A DNA stretch of 64,000 nt. Source: Tanypteryx hageni (lineage: Eukaryota; Arthropoda; Insecta; Odonata; Petaluridae). Below the pieces are notes generated by a model. The model worked only from the letters and a program-made list of their open reading frames with translations, did no database searches and was not told the origin of the DNA. Numbering within the stretch: the first letter of the stretch is position 1; each line of letters starts with the position of its first letter. Below are positions 1 through 8,706 of this stretch, one piece after another. Position numbers and translations under genes: made by a program. The stretch is taken from assembly GCA_028673005.1 (NCBI GenBank), contig CM054115.1:189104548-189168547 (forward strand), written 5' to 3'.

Positions 1-1405
1 AGTACGTAAAGATGGAAATATGAATGCATTAAAATTCTTTGACATACTCGATTAGAGTGCACTTGGCGTGTATAGGGTCAACAAGAGAAGTAGTCACTGT
101 TTTGAGTTATAGAAAGGTAATATCTGAGAATCAAGATGCTGAATAATATTATTCCATAGTTATGCAAAGAATCACTTCGTTATTAAAGATTTTGGAGTTT
201 GTAGGACGTGATTAGTAAGTTGTTATGATGCTTAGTGTATTAATATCCACAATATTTATAAAATAAACATGTAATTTCTCTTTCCATAATGCAATATAAA
301 ACCCTAAAATTTTCTATGGGCAAAATAGTCTAAAGTGTAGGGATTGAATATTATAATATGTCGAACCTTAATAATAGGTACCTATAGGTGGGAATCGCGA
401 GAAAAACTTTATCACCCACCGGTATCGAAAGGCACGACCACGATGATAAAATACTCGAAACCAATTGTAGCGCAGATATTGAGGTTAGTTCAATGGAGGG
501 AGTGGTGTGGGTAGCAGGGGAGCGAGGGGAGAGGAGGTGGGGGCTAGTTATGGGGAGCCACGGTCGGTCTCGCGGATTATAACAATTTTGGTTTTACATA
601 GTGTCCTTGGTTAAGTCCCTAAGTTTTAAAAATAAAAATTTTAATAGATGACACAAAGGTGGTTCGAATTAATTATGCCGAGTCCCTCTCCTCTGAAATA
701 AGTACTCTTGCAATGCGAAGAAATGACACTCAAGAATCGACATTCATTCGAACTTATGAAAATCTGCTACGTAAGTTCACTTTATTGTATGAGTCTATTA
801 TCAGTTAATGAGAAGATCGCCCACAAATCGTTTAATCGAATAATAAATATGGGCCATAATAGGAAATAGAAATATATTACCTTTCCAGTCGAAATGCCAA
901 GTTTTAGGTCCGTGAGTGAATTTTCCGTCGTGTACTTCTACTTCCGCCGTCCGCACGGCAATACACTCTGGGGGGTTGAGAATTCTGACGGGAGTCGGTT
1001 TGTGGGGTGCTTTGGAGGGGAAGGGAATAAAAGTGGGAGAGGCGAAGGTCAGGGAATATCTGTGGTGTTATACGAAAGCCGGGGACATTGAGAGACAGTT
1101 CAGGTTAAAAGAAAAACTTTTATCGTCAAGTTTGACGGTAAATATATCCCCTTGAAAGTTAAGTTAAGTACATTATAGTTGAAGTAATGTCAAATTTAAT
1201 TGATTGCCACGTTAGTAATAAAAGATTATTATTACTCAGTAAACTGCGTATGTGGTGTGGGTATTTTTAACAATTGACCAAAATGAAAAAATCTTCTTTC
1301 TTTATTTCAATATTGGAATGTGACCTTTTTCGTATTATAGAGACAATTAGAATTGCACATACAAATTAAAAAACAAACTTGACATTCAAAATATCAGTTG
1401 TCTAA
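1..1405. other. unassigned AT-rich DNA
   Basis: No coding region, RNA gene or element end could be supported here. Open frames of 60-80 codons at about 390-580 and 890-1155 have no recognisable motif and look like chance frames in G-rich stretches. Confidence 0.5.
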
Positions 1406-1527
1406 TCATTATATATCGACGACGATTACAACATTTGAGGATTGTTATAAACTATTATTTTTACATGTGGGATAAACGAAAATCGCTGCGAAGGTGAAAT
1501 TTATAGAATTGAAAGAATATTTGTATT

Positions 1528-1658
1528 CACCCGCGTTCAGAAACAGGAAAGATTATCTGCTACGGTAGTTCAGTGGTAGAATATCCGCCCGACAAGTGGA
1601 AGACCCGGGTTTAATTCCTGGTCATAGCAGATTTTTTTCCTGTTTCAAAATTATTCCC
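1528..1658 (+). mobile_element. tRNA-like short insertion with 12-bp target duplication
   Basis: A 131-bp segment interrupts the small element. It is flanked by exact copies of AATATTTGTATT (1516-1527 and 1659-1670), the expected mark of an insertion. Inside is a tRNA-like fold, itself bracketed by 23-bp arms that are nearly complementary (1540-1562 and 1624-1646), so the acceptor stem could extend to more than 20 base pairs. There is no poly(A) tail. A T run (1632-1638) sits just after the tRNA-like part and could act as a Pol III terminator. Confidence 0.6.
1559..1629 (+). tRNA. tRNA-like sequence or tRNA pseudogene (GAC in the anticodon position)
   Basis: A 71-base cloverleaf can be drawn. 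The acceptor stem has one C-A mismatch and one G-T wobble. The anticodon stem TCCGC/GTGGA encloses the 7-base loop CCGACAA, putting GAC (valine) in the anticodon place. The T stem CCGGG/CCTGG encloses TTTAATT. The loop has C instead of the near-universal U before the anticodon, and the B box (GGTTTAATTCC) is degenerate. It lies inside a transposed segment, so it is more likely a tRNA-derived relic than a working gene. Confidence 0.35.
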
Positions 1659-1749
1659 AATATTTGTATTGATAAAATATCTGTCAGAAAAATGAATGTT
1701 TTTTGAAGGTGATATGAAATGCCTGCAGTATGCAAGCACCAACTACTAG

Positions 1750-1877
1750 TATATATATATATATATATATATTAACTTAAGGAAATAAAAAGGTAGTGAT
1801 GAGGGTGGCAACAAGGTGTTGAAGGAAGCCCAGCGGACACTTACCAAGTCGGGGACCATGATACATATTTCTCTCTT

Positions 1878-1919
<42 letters not shown>
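1750..1919. repeat. two (TA)n tracts around a short dispersed repeat
   Basis: (TA)n runs lie at 1750-1772 and 1880-1919. The roughly 105 bp between them resemble the stretch that follows the (TA)n at 13788-13801: both contain CAACAAGGTGTTG followed by a CCCAG..ACTYACC segment. So it is a dispersed repeat tied to a TA microsatellite. Confidence 0.6.
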
Positions 1920-1921
<2 letters not shown>

Positions 1922-2154
1922 AAGGGAGTAATTGACTCTTATTACTTTTAGAAATTGAGATATCCGACTGACTTCGCAAAAGGTTTCTAGGGTACCAGTA
2001 GTTTTGTCATAATTTCTATCTTTTCCTGATTTCTTAATTGGTATGTATTAGGATGATATTCAGCATCCCATCGATGAAGAACAACAATAAAGATTCGTTG
2101 ACATACATCGCTTTTTCGCTTCATTTATTGGTGGTTGTACAAAATGCACCTTCT

Positions 2155-2547
2155 TCATGTAATGCGGGTTGAAATTTTTGTAGAGGGATCTTTAGACGAC
2201 CGAAGGCCATCTTTTACTCTTAGAATTTCTTTGGCAGTTTTAAAAATTTCAGGCGCAGCTGTACCACTTAAATGATAAATAGAGGACGAATGTGGGGGCA
2301 AATGCCGACATGGTCTATTTACCATTTTTTCTTCTTCTTCGCTGTCGGTGTCAACATTGGTTTCATTTTGAGGGAGCCCAGGGAGAACACCATGCTCGTA
2401 TTCGTCTTCACTGTCGGTTAGTATAACTTCATCAATCTCTACATGGTCGATTTCATCATCACTGCTGCAATACCCTTTTCCATCGCTGATTTCATCTAAT
2501 TTATGGAAGATTATCAGAGCTTTTTCGTGAGAACTTCCACTTGACAT
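2155..2547 (-). CDS. unassigned acidic 130-residue protein in block H
   Basis: The reading frame starts MSSGSSHEKALIIFHKLDEI, followed by a very acidic stretch (SSDDEIDHVEIDEV, TDSEDEYEHG, TDSEEEE) and a basic C-terminus. A diverged copy lies at 52613-52991 on the other strand. The two differ by many substitutions yet both stay open, which suggests past coding selection. Acidic N-termini of this kind occur in piggyBac-type transposases, and a CXXC-like remnant can be read just after the stop, so an internally deleted transposase is possible. I cannot confirm that and assign no function. Confidence 0.45.
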   Translation of the reverse strand: MSSGSSHEKALIIFHKLDEISDGKGYCSSDDEIDHVEIDEVILTDSEDEYEHGVLPGLPQNETNVDTDSEEEEKMVNRPCRHLPPHSSSIYHLSGTAAPEIFKTAKEILRVKDGLRSSKDPSTKISTRIT

Positions 2548-2649
2548 AATTGTGTTTTATATACTTGTAATCGTATCTCGTTAACAGGCATCCGTCAAGC
2601 AAGAATGAAATACCAAATGTTTTCTCCCCAGCTCTCATATGATCCGTTC

Positions 2650-3190
2650 GTTATAGATTAAATAAATTATTCGGATATAGAACAACATTTATTACAAGAA
2701 AGGCCACGAGACCACATACTTACGAGTTATAGTTTCGGAGATAGAAATTCCAGAATATCTGGCGAAAAACATCGATCTCTGAGGCGGTTCTCTCGGCAGA
2801 CAACAATTAGAATCCATGTTTTTCTATCCCATGCCCTTATAATGATGTGTGAGGTATGGATAAAAATATCTATTCAGATAGAAGACAACATTTACTACAA
2901 GAGGGTTTACGCGGTTACTTAATTACTAGTAATGGATTCGGAGATAAAAATTCGGAATATCCCGAGCAAAACGTCGCATATTATGTTTACATCGATCGCG
3001 AAGACGGTTCTCTCCGCAGACAACAATTGAAAATCCATATATTTCCCTCCCTTGCTCTTATATGACCTGTGAGGTATAGATCGAGAAATGAATTTGGATA
3101 GATGACTTCATTCGCCTCAAAAACGTCCGAGAGGCCACATAATTACGAGTTGTAGTTTCGGAGATAAACATTCGAGAATCGCCCAATCTT
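2650..3190. repeat. tandem repeat, about 200-215 bp units, roughly 2.5 units
   Basis: Three successive blocks share the same order of motifs: a TATAGAT..AA start, an ACAACATTTATTACAAGA segment, a TACGAGTTATAGTTTCGGAGAT segment, and GACAACAATT with a pyrimidine-rich tail. Starts are near 2655, 2857 and 3076; the last unit is partial. The counterpart in the other H copy (about 51181-51520, inverted) has fewer units, so the array has changed length. Confidence 0.65.
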
Positions 3191-3361
3191 TCCATACCGT
3201 TTCATACGTGTTTCCCATTAAGAACGCCTTTTAAATCTGTGTATTGCATTTATGGAGTATACGTTTCCATCCTGTTTCTATAAAATCATCTCTAATGCCC
3301 GCGCATCCCTCCGGCCATGCACAACCTGGGGGAGCGCAATTATCGGGTAAGTTAGGTTTAT

Positions 3362-4039
3362 ATGAGGGTAAAATTTGGTGGACCTAGAATTAGGTGTCGA
3401 GGAGTAATCGGCGTTTACAAAAGAACTCTACTAATAACTCGAATAGAATTTATGTTAGAAATAAATGACTGTATTGCAGGTAAGCATATGTGTAATAGAT
3501 GTCGCATCGGATTCCCAAAATCAAGTTCCCGGGTTCGATTTCGCGATATTTATTTATTAAAATATATAATTTTTTACTCTAAAAGGAAAATAATATTTAT
3601 TTATGATTAATTTCTTTGGCAAATAAAAAAGATATAAAAATAATTCTCTGCAATATTCTCCTCACTTGCTTCCTCATAGTGTTATTTATGTGAAAAACCT
3701 GATTTTTTCCATAGCAGGAATACTGTATATCATCAATAAAGATGTAAAAGTGCCTGGAAGTTACATTTCTTAAAAAAAAGAATGGCGACTAGCGAAAGAC
3801 GCCGATTTTCCTATTGTACGCGAACGTAAACCTTAAATGATTCTAGAATCAGACTTTTAAACGAGGCCAACGTCATGAATACATGAAGGCGTTGCCAAGC
3901 ATATATTCAAGGTAGAAAAATACATTTCCCCCTATTTTAGGGCTTCTCATTCCCTTACTCTCATACCCCTACCTATCTTACCACCCTCTTTCCATCTCTT
4001 TCCCTCTCTCTACCTCCCGGTATCCCTCATTCCCTCCCT
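3362..4039 (+). repeat. block H, outer half: uninterrupted copy with a tRNA-like B box
   Basis: This stretch matches, by eye, 51010 down to 50879 on the other strand and then 6072-6650 (and 36921 down to 36343). In those copies a hAT element splits the block. Here the target site (CATATGTG, 3485-3492) is intact. Just downstream is GGTTCGATT in a tRNA-like context (about 3530-3541); the arm copy at about 6118 has the full Pol III B-box match GGTTCGATTCC. The block ends in a pyrimidine-rich tail where family-A and family-B LINEs have inserted. Confidence 0.7.
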
Positions 4040-4052
4040 CCCCTAAAACCTC

Positions 4053-5373
4053 TGTAGTACCATCAACTCCTCCTTGCACTCTCTCAAAAAACTCAAAAAC
4101 TTATTACCTAATTCCTTACGTAAACTCTTAGTGACCACACTCCTATTTCCTCACTTTGACTATTGTGATGTTGTTTATAATGATCTCTCCTGTGAATTGG
4201 CATTAAAACTTCAACGCACACAAAACTCCTGCATGAGATTCATCGGTGACCTTAAAAAGAGTGACCACATTAGCGAACATTACAATAATCTTTCATGGCT
4301 CAAACTTGACGCTCGAAGGAACTTACATACCCTGATGCAAATGTACAAAATCCTTACTTATAACAAACCTGACTACCTCTCTTCCCTCTTCAATGAAATC
4401 AATACAGTACACAAGCGGGATACTAGAGGCAAGAATAACCTCCTTATTCCTCATCACAGGACGAATATCTACAATAAATCCTTTCATGTCTCCGGTTGCC
4501 GACTCTGGAATAACTTAGATGAGAATTTTAAAACATCTCCCTCTTTAAACTCATTCAAACGCACCTGTGTCACTCACTTTCTAATACAACAAAGTAATCC
4601 TTAATCATCTCTTTACACTCCCCATAAATTATCCTTACTCAAGTTTTTTTTTTGTTTTTTTTGTATTGTCTTATATTACTTTGTATTTCTTAATTTAATT
4701 TTGTATTGTTTTTATATATATATTTTTTTTCTATTGTTTATGTATATTTTTGTGTTGCTTTTATTTTTTATTTTATTTTCTATTGTTTTATATTATTTTG
4801 TATTGTATTATATTATTTATGTATTTTATATCTTTTCCTGCTTTCTTATAATATGCATGCCCCAACAACATTCTTTATATTCATTCATTGTATATATTTC
4901 ATGTATATTTCATCTCATTCTGCATACTTGTATATTTCTTGTTTACATTACGCTATTACCTTTACGTGTACTTTTTTATGACGGTATATAATTACGCTGT
5001 ATACACGAACTCTCCCACTGTACATACTCCTTCCTATTTAATATTGTAGTTTTGTATTACCATATGTACACTATCTAGGGTTTTCGCAGGTTTTTCACAC
5101 CCCCCTTCTTGGTGGGTGTTTTCCTGCGTGGGTTTTGCTAGGGAGGACATGTCTGTTTTTACCTAGATTTTCCCCACAAACACAAATCTGAATTCAATTT
5201 TATCTTTTTAATTAGTATGATTTAGGTACATAATGTTTATATAATGTATTTTGTTATACCTTATTTTATTCATTTTCTTGTATTTATTATATTGACGAAG
5301 GGTTAAATGTAAGAATGAACCTTCTGGTCTAAATTTCGAGCCAATAAAGACGATTATCTTTCTAACTACCTAT
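4053..5373 (+). mobile_element. 5'-truncated LINE, family A
   Basis: A non-LTR retrotransposon tail flanked by 13-bp direct repeats CCCCTAAAACCTC (4040-4052 and 5374-5386). It carries the end of the RT-bearing ORF, a long T-rich 3' UTR, a hairpin at about 5085-5128 (CGCAGG/CCTGCG outer stem) and the tail GGGTTAAATGTAAGA...AATAAAG, which is shared with families B and C. The body is CR1/Jockey-supergroup-like by its C-terminal protein sequence. Confidence 0.85.
4074..4604 (+). pseudogene. C-terminal fragment of LINE family-A reverse transcriptase ORF
   Basis: 176 codons remain. They match position for position the end of the family-B and family-C proteins: FPHFDYCDVVYNDLS, LQRTQNSCMRFI, LSWLKLDARRNLH and the ending RLWNN..SFKR. 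The reading frame is already open at the truncation point (about 4052), so the first ATG is arbitrary. The endonuclease and the catalytic RT motifs are missing because of 5' truncation. The product would be non-functional. Confidence 0.85.
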
Positions 5374-5414
5374 CCCCTAAAACCTCCAGCCTACCCAAAC
5401 ATCAGCTTTCCCTT

Positions 5415-5661
5415 ATTTTCTCTCTCTCTCCCTCTCTCCCTCCCTCTCTCCCTCTCTCCCTCCCTCTTTCCCTCCCTCTCTCCCTCCCTCTCTCCCTCCC
5501 TCTCTCCCTCCCTCCCTCTCCCTCCCCCTCCCCCTCTCCCTCTCCCTCCCCCTCCCCCTCTCCCTCCCCCTCCCCCTCTCCCTCCCACTCTCCCTCTCCC
5601 CCTCCCCCTCTCCCCCTCCCCATCCCCCTCTCCCCCTCCCCCACCCCCCCTCCCCCCCTCC
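5415..5661. repeat. polypyrimidine (CCCT/CTCCCC) microsatellite
   Basis: About 250 bp of almost pure C and T on the plus strand. Mirror-symmetric pyrimidine runs of this kind can form triplex (H-DNA) structures. The tract ends exactly where the left arm of the large inverted repeat begins, which makes it a plausible break or template-switch site. Confidence 0.9.
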
Positions 5662-6071
5662 ACTGGTTAGTCGTATAGATTTCGATGAAATCATAACTAG
5701 TTTTGCGAACGATAAAGCAAGAAAAATCAAGCTTTAAAGTACTCGAATAAATTTATGTTCCTAGAATATTTTTATGTTTATAGAATTATTTTTTGTTCCT
5801 AGAATTACTTGGTTTCTATCTATGAATCTGTAACTTTATGTACCAAGTGTTTCTTAGTTCTCTCACAGCTACAAATAATCTGTTGAACCAAGCTAAAACC
5901 GATTTGATGTATATAAATGTACAAACTAATTATATGTTTTATAATAACATAATAATATAATTATAAAACATTATTATTTATTACGATTTTACCAATTACC
6001 AAAATTGTCACAATTAAAAGGCGCGGAGCCATGGACTTGCCAAGGGCGTAAAAAACCTAGGTATGCCTCTG
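5662..6071 (+). mobile_element. hAT 3' end remnant in left arm
   Basis: The first 76 bp (5662-5737) are the last codons of the hAT transposase, ending KARKIKL and a stop; the rest of the gene is absent on this side. Then comes the AT-rich 3' region and the terminus CCTAGGTATGCCTCTG (the reverse of a CAGAGGC terminal repeat), followed by the target duplication CATCTGTG (6072-6079). One of the arm mismatches (5706) changes Glu on the right to Ala here. Confidence 0.85.
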
Positions 6072-6650
6072 CATCTGTGTAGTAGATATCGCATCGGATT
6101 CGCAAAATAAAGTTCCCGGGTTCGATTCCGCGATATTTATATATTTAAATATATAATTTTTTACTCTAAAAGTTTGGTTGCTTTTTTACAGGAAAATAAT
6201 ATTCATTTATGATAATTTTCGTTGGCAAATAGAAATGCTTTAAAAAAAAGTTCTCTGCAATATTCCCCTCACTTGCTTCCTCGTAGTGTTATTTATGTGA
6301 AAAACGTGATTGTTTCCGTAGCAGGAATACTGTATATCTTCAATAAAGATGTGCAAGTGCCTGGAAGTCGCATTTCTATAAAAAAAGAATGGCGACTAGC
6401 GAAAGACGCCGATTTTCCTATTGTACGCGAACGTAAACCTTAAATGATTCTAGAATCAGACTTTTAAACGAGGCCAACGTCATGAATACATGAAGGCGTT
6501 GCCAAGCATATATTCAAGGTAGAAAAATACATTTCCCCCTATTTTAGGGCTTCTCATTCCCTTACTCTCATACCCCTACCTATCTTACCACCCTCTTTCC
6601 ATCTCTTTCCCTCTCTCCACCTCCCGGTATCTCTCATTCCCTCCCTCCCT
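6072..6650 (+). repeat. block H, outer half, in left arm
   Basis: A direct-orientation paralogue of about 3485-4038, visibly diverged (small indels, scattered substitutions). It contains a Pol III B-box match GGTTCGATTCC at about 6118-6128 and ends in the (CTCCCTCC) tail where LINE B starts. The short open frame at 6222-6443 has no protein-like features. Confidence 0.7.
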
Positions 6651-8706
6651 TTATTATAAACAAATTAATACATCTATTACTCCCCGTACTTACTAACATT
6701 TTCAACCACTCTTTATTACAGGGAAAATTCCCAGCGCAATGGAAACACGCGTTAGTCCGCCTAATTCCTAAGAAATCTCTCACCGCAAACAATGACTATC
6801 GACCTATTAGCTTTCTTCCCACTTTATCAAAAGCCCTGGAGCGACTTGCACACGAACAGGTAGCAGATTTCCTCGACATTAATCATCTACTTGACCCCCA
6901 TCAATCTGGCTTTCGGAAGTCTCATAGCACCACCACCGCGCTAATTAAAATAACTGATGATATACGCAGACACATGGATGACAGAAAACTCACGGTACTA
7001 ATATTGCTTGATTTTAGTAAAGCGTTTGACTCAGTAGACAAAGACATACTCCTAGCAAAACTCCGCTGCATGAGATTCTCTTCACCTTCAATAGAGTGGT
7101 TCTCTTCGTACCTTAGCAACCGTTCCCAGCAAGTCATCTACAACGATTCCTCGTCCTCTCGGCTTAATGTTAACCAAGGCGTACCGCAGGGCTCAATTTT
7201 AGGTCCTCTATTGTTCTCTTTATTCATAAATGATTGTTCTCAATACTTAACTTACTCCAAGCATCATTTGTACGCCGATGATCTCCAAATCTACTTAGAC
7301 ACAAAACCCAATAACTTATCTCTTTCCATAGCTAACATAAATCATGACTTGGCCCAACTTCAAGAATGGAGCTACGATAATTTTCTCACCATAAACCCCT
7401 TGAAATCTCAAGCCATTTTAATCGGTTATCCGAAACTACTGGCATCTATAAACCTTGCAGAATCAGTTCCTCTGTCTTTGAACGGCTCAGTTATACCCTA
7501 TTGCAAAATCGTAAAAAATCTCGGGATTCTAATTAATGAAACTCTCACCTGGAATAATCATATAATAAAAATCTGCAAGACGGTAAACTCCTCCTTACAC
7601 ACTCTAAGGCCTCTCATTAACATTCTTCCCTCGTCACTAAAAATGCAGCTAGTGACCTCCCTAATTTTTCCTCACTTCGATTATTGTGATGTTGTATATC
7701 AGGACTTATCAAAGGAACTCGCCATTAAGCTACAACGTTCTCATAACGCCTGCACCAGATTCATATTTAATCTTAAAAAATCTGACCATGTCTCAGAATA
7801 CTTCCGTCGACTCTCCTGGCTAAAACTTGATTCCCGAAGAAACCTTCACCTTCTCTCTCTATTGTATCAAATTCTAAATAGCAACATCCCTTGTTATCTT
7901 TCATCTAATTTTGTCACCATTAATACAGTTCACCATTGCAATACCAGAGGATGTGATAAACTACTAACTCCACTTCATAGAACAGAAATTTACAACAAAT
8001 CCTTTACTGTCACTGCTTGTAAACTCTGGAATCGCCTTCCAACGTTAATAAAAAACTCTCTATCTCTAAGCACTTTTAAACGCTTGTATTACAAGTATTT
8101 TCTCTCACTTCCCATGCATTGAACCACACTCTATCTTTTCTTTCAGGTTGTCACAAGAATGCGCTTATTAGGCATAAATTTATAATTTTATTTAATTTAT
8201 TTTTCCTGTATCATAATGACGATGTAATCTCCCAGGCATATCTTACCCTACAATCCCTGTTCCCCTCTCACCCCCCTCCCTCATATGGATATAAATGTAT
8301 GTACATATGTTTGTATTTATGAATGTTTTTTTCTCTCTCTGTTTCTCATATAATTGATTTTTTTTTCTTTTCCTTCCCCTGAACTATTTAGGAATTTTCG
8401 GAGTTTTTTACACCTCTCTTCTCTTCGTAGGTGTTTTCCGCAGTGGGAATTTTTCTGTGTTAAAACATAACCGATACACAGTTTTTTATGACCCACAAAA
8501 CTAACATTCTTTGGTAATGCTCTGTTATCTACTAACAAATATATTAACTTGTAATTAATTTGTATTTTGTTAATATCTGTATGTAATTAATTCCTCTTAT
8601 TTTGTAAATGTTGTAATTACTTATCTGACGAAAGGGTTAAATGTAAGAAGGGACTACATAGTCTCAATTTCGCCCTAATAAAGTCGTTTGTCTGTCTGTC
8701 TGTCTG
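6651..8706 (+). mobile_element. 5'-truncated LINE, family B
   Basis: A non-LTR retrotransposon body with an open RT frame, a 3' UTR hairpin at about 8398-8442 (inner stem ACACCT/AGGTGT) and the tail GGGTTAAATGTAAGA...AATAAAG followed by (TGTC)n. It sits between CTCCCTCCCT and CCCCTAAAACCTC, within about 13 bp of the point where family A entered the paralogous block at 4040-4052. It is a different but related family, so the two insertions are independent. Confidence 0.85.
6653..8122 (+). CDS. partial LINE family-B reverse transcriptase, open
   Basis: A non-LTR reverse transcriptase fragment used in target-primed reverse transcription. The frame is open from the truncation point at about 6653, upstream of the first internal ATG at 6974, and includes QGKFPAQWKHALVRLIPKK and the fingers motif DYRPISFLPTLSK. 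Further on are LLDFSKAFDSVD (first catalytic Asp), GVPQGSILGPLLFSLFIND and YADD (residues about 100-103 counted from 6974). The C-terminal region has FPHFDYCDVVYQDLS. No endonuclease domain remains, so it cannot act alone. The right arm carries an identical-looking frame at 34871-36340. CR1/Jockey-supergroup membership is by motif resemblance. Confidence 0.85.
   Translation: MINKLIHLLLPVLTNIFNHSLLQGKFPAQWKHALVRLIPKKSLTANNDYRPISFLPTLSKALERLAHEQVADFLDINHLLDPHQSGFRKSHSTTTALIKITDDIRRHMDDRKLTVLILLDFSKAFDSVDKDILLAKLRCMRFSSPSIEWFSSYLSNRSQQVIYNDSSSSRLNVNQGVPQGSILGPLLFSLFINDCSQYLTYSKHHLYADDLQIYLDTKPNNLSLSIANINHDLAQLQEWSYDNFLTINPLKSQAILIGYPKLLASINLAESVPLSLNGSVIPYCKIVKNLGILINETLTWNNHIIKICKTVNSSLHTLRPLINILPSSLKMQLVTSLIFPHFDYCDVVYQDLSKELAIKLQRSHNACTRFIFNLKKSDHVSEYFRRLSWLKLDSRRNLHLLSLLYQILNSNIPCYLSSNFVTINTVHHCNTRGCDKLLTPLHRTEIYNKSFTVTACKLWNRLPTLIKNSLSLSTFKRLYYKYFLSLPMH

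Larger units (their letters stand above)
1406..1749 (+). mobile_element. small non-autonomous element, hairpin-CTAG end (Helitron-like)
   Basis: The unit starts TCATTATATATCGACG after an A and ends in CTAG before a T. Just before the end is an imperfect hairpin (CTGCAGTATGCAAGCA region) that is a perfect 8-bp stem, TGCTTGCA/TGCAAGCA, in related copies at about 11713, 14710 and 16490. A 5' TC, a 3' hairpin followed by CTAG, and insertion between A and T are Helitron hallmarks. However, other copies continue past CTAG into an inverted copy of the start motif, so the true family could instead be a TIR element with subterminal hairpins. Removing the 131-bp insertion and its duplicated 12 bp leaves about 200 bp, too short to code for anything. 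Confidence 0.55.

Noticed and set aside
1744..1773. CRISPR-like or regulatory meaning of repeated short units
   Set aside because: Simple TA dinucleotide runs without spacers; the window is eukaryotic, so a CRISPR array is not expected.
5391..5730. Long open frames on the minus strand rich in Gly, Glu and Arg
   Set aside because: They are translations of the polypyrimidine microsatellite in all frames, with no real protein signal.
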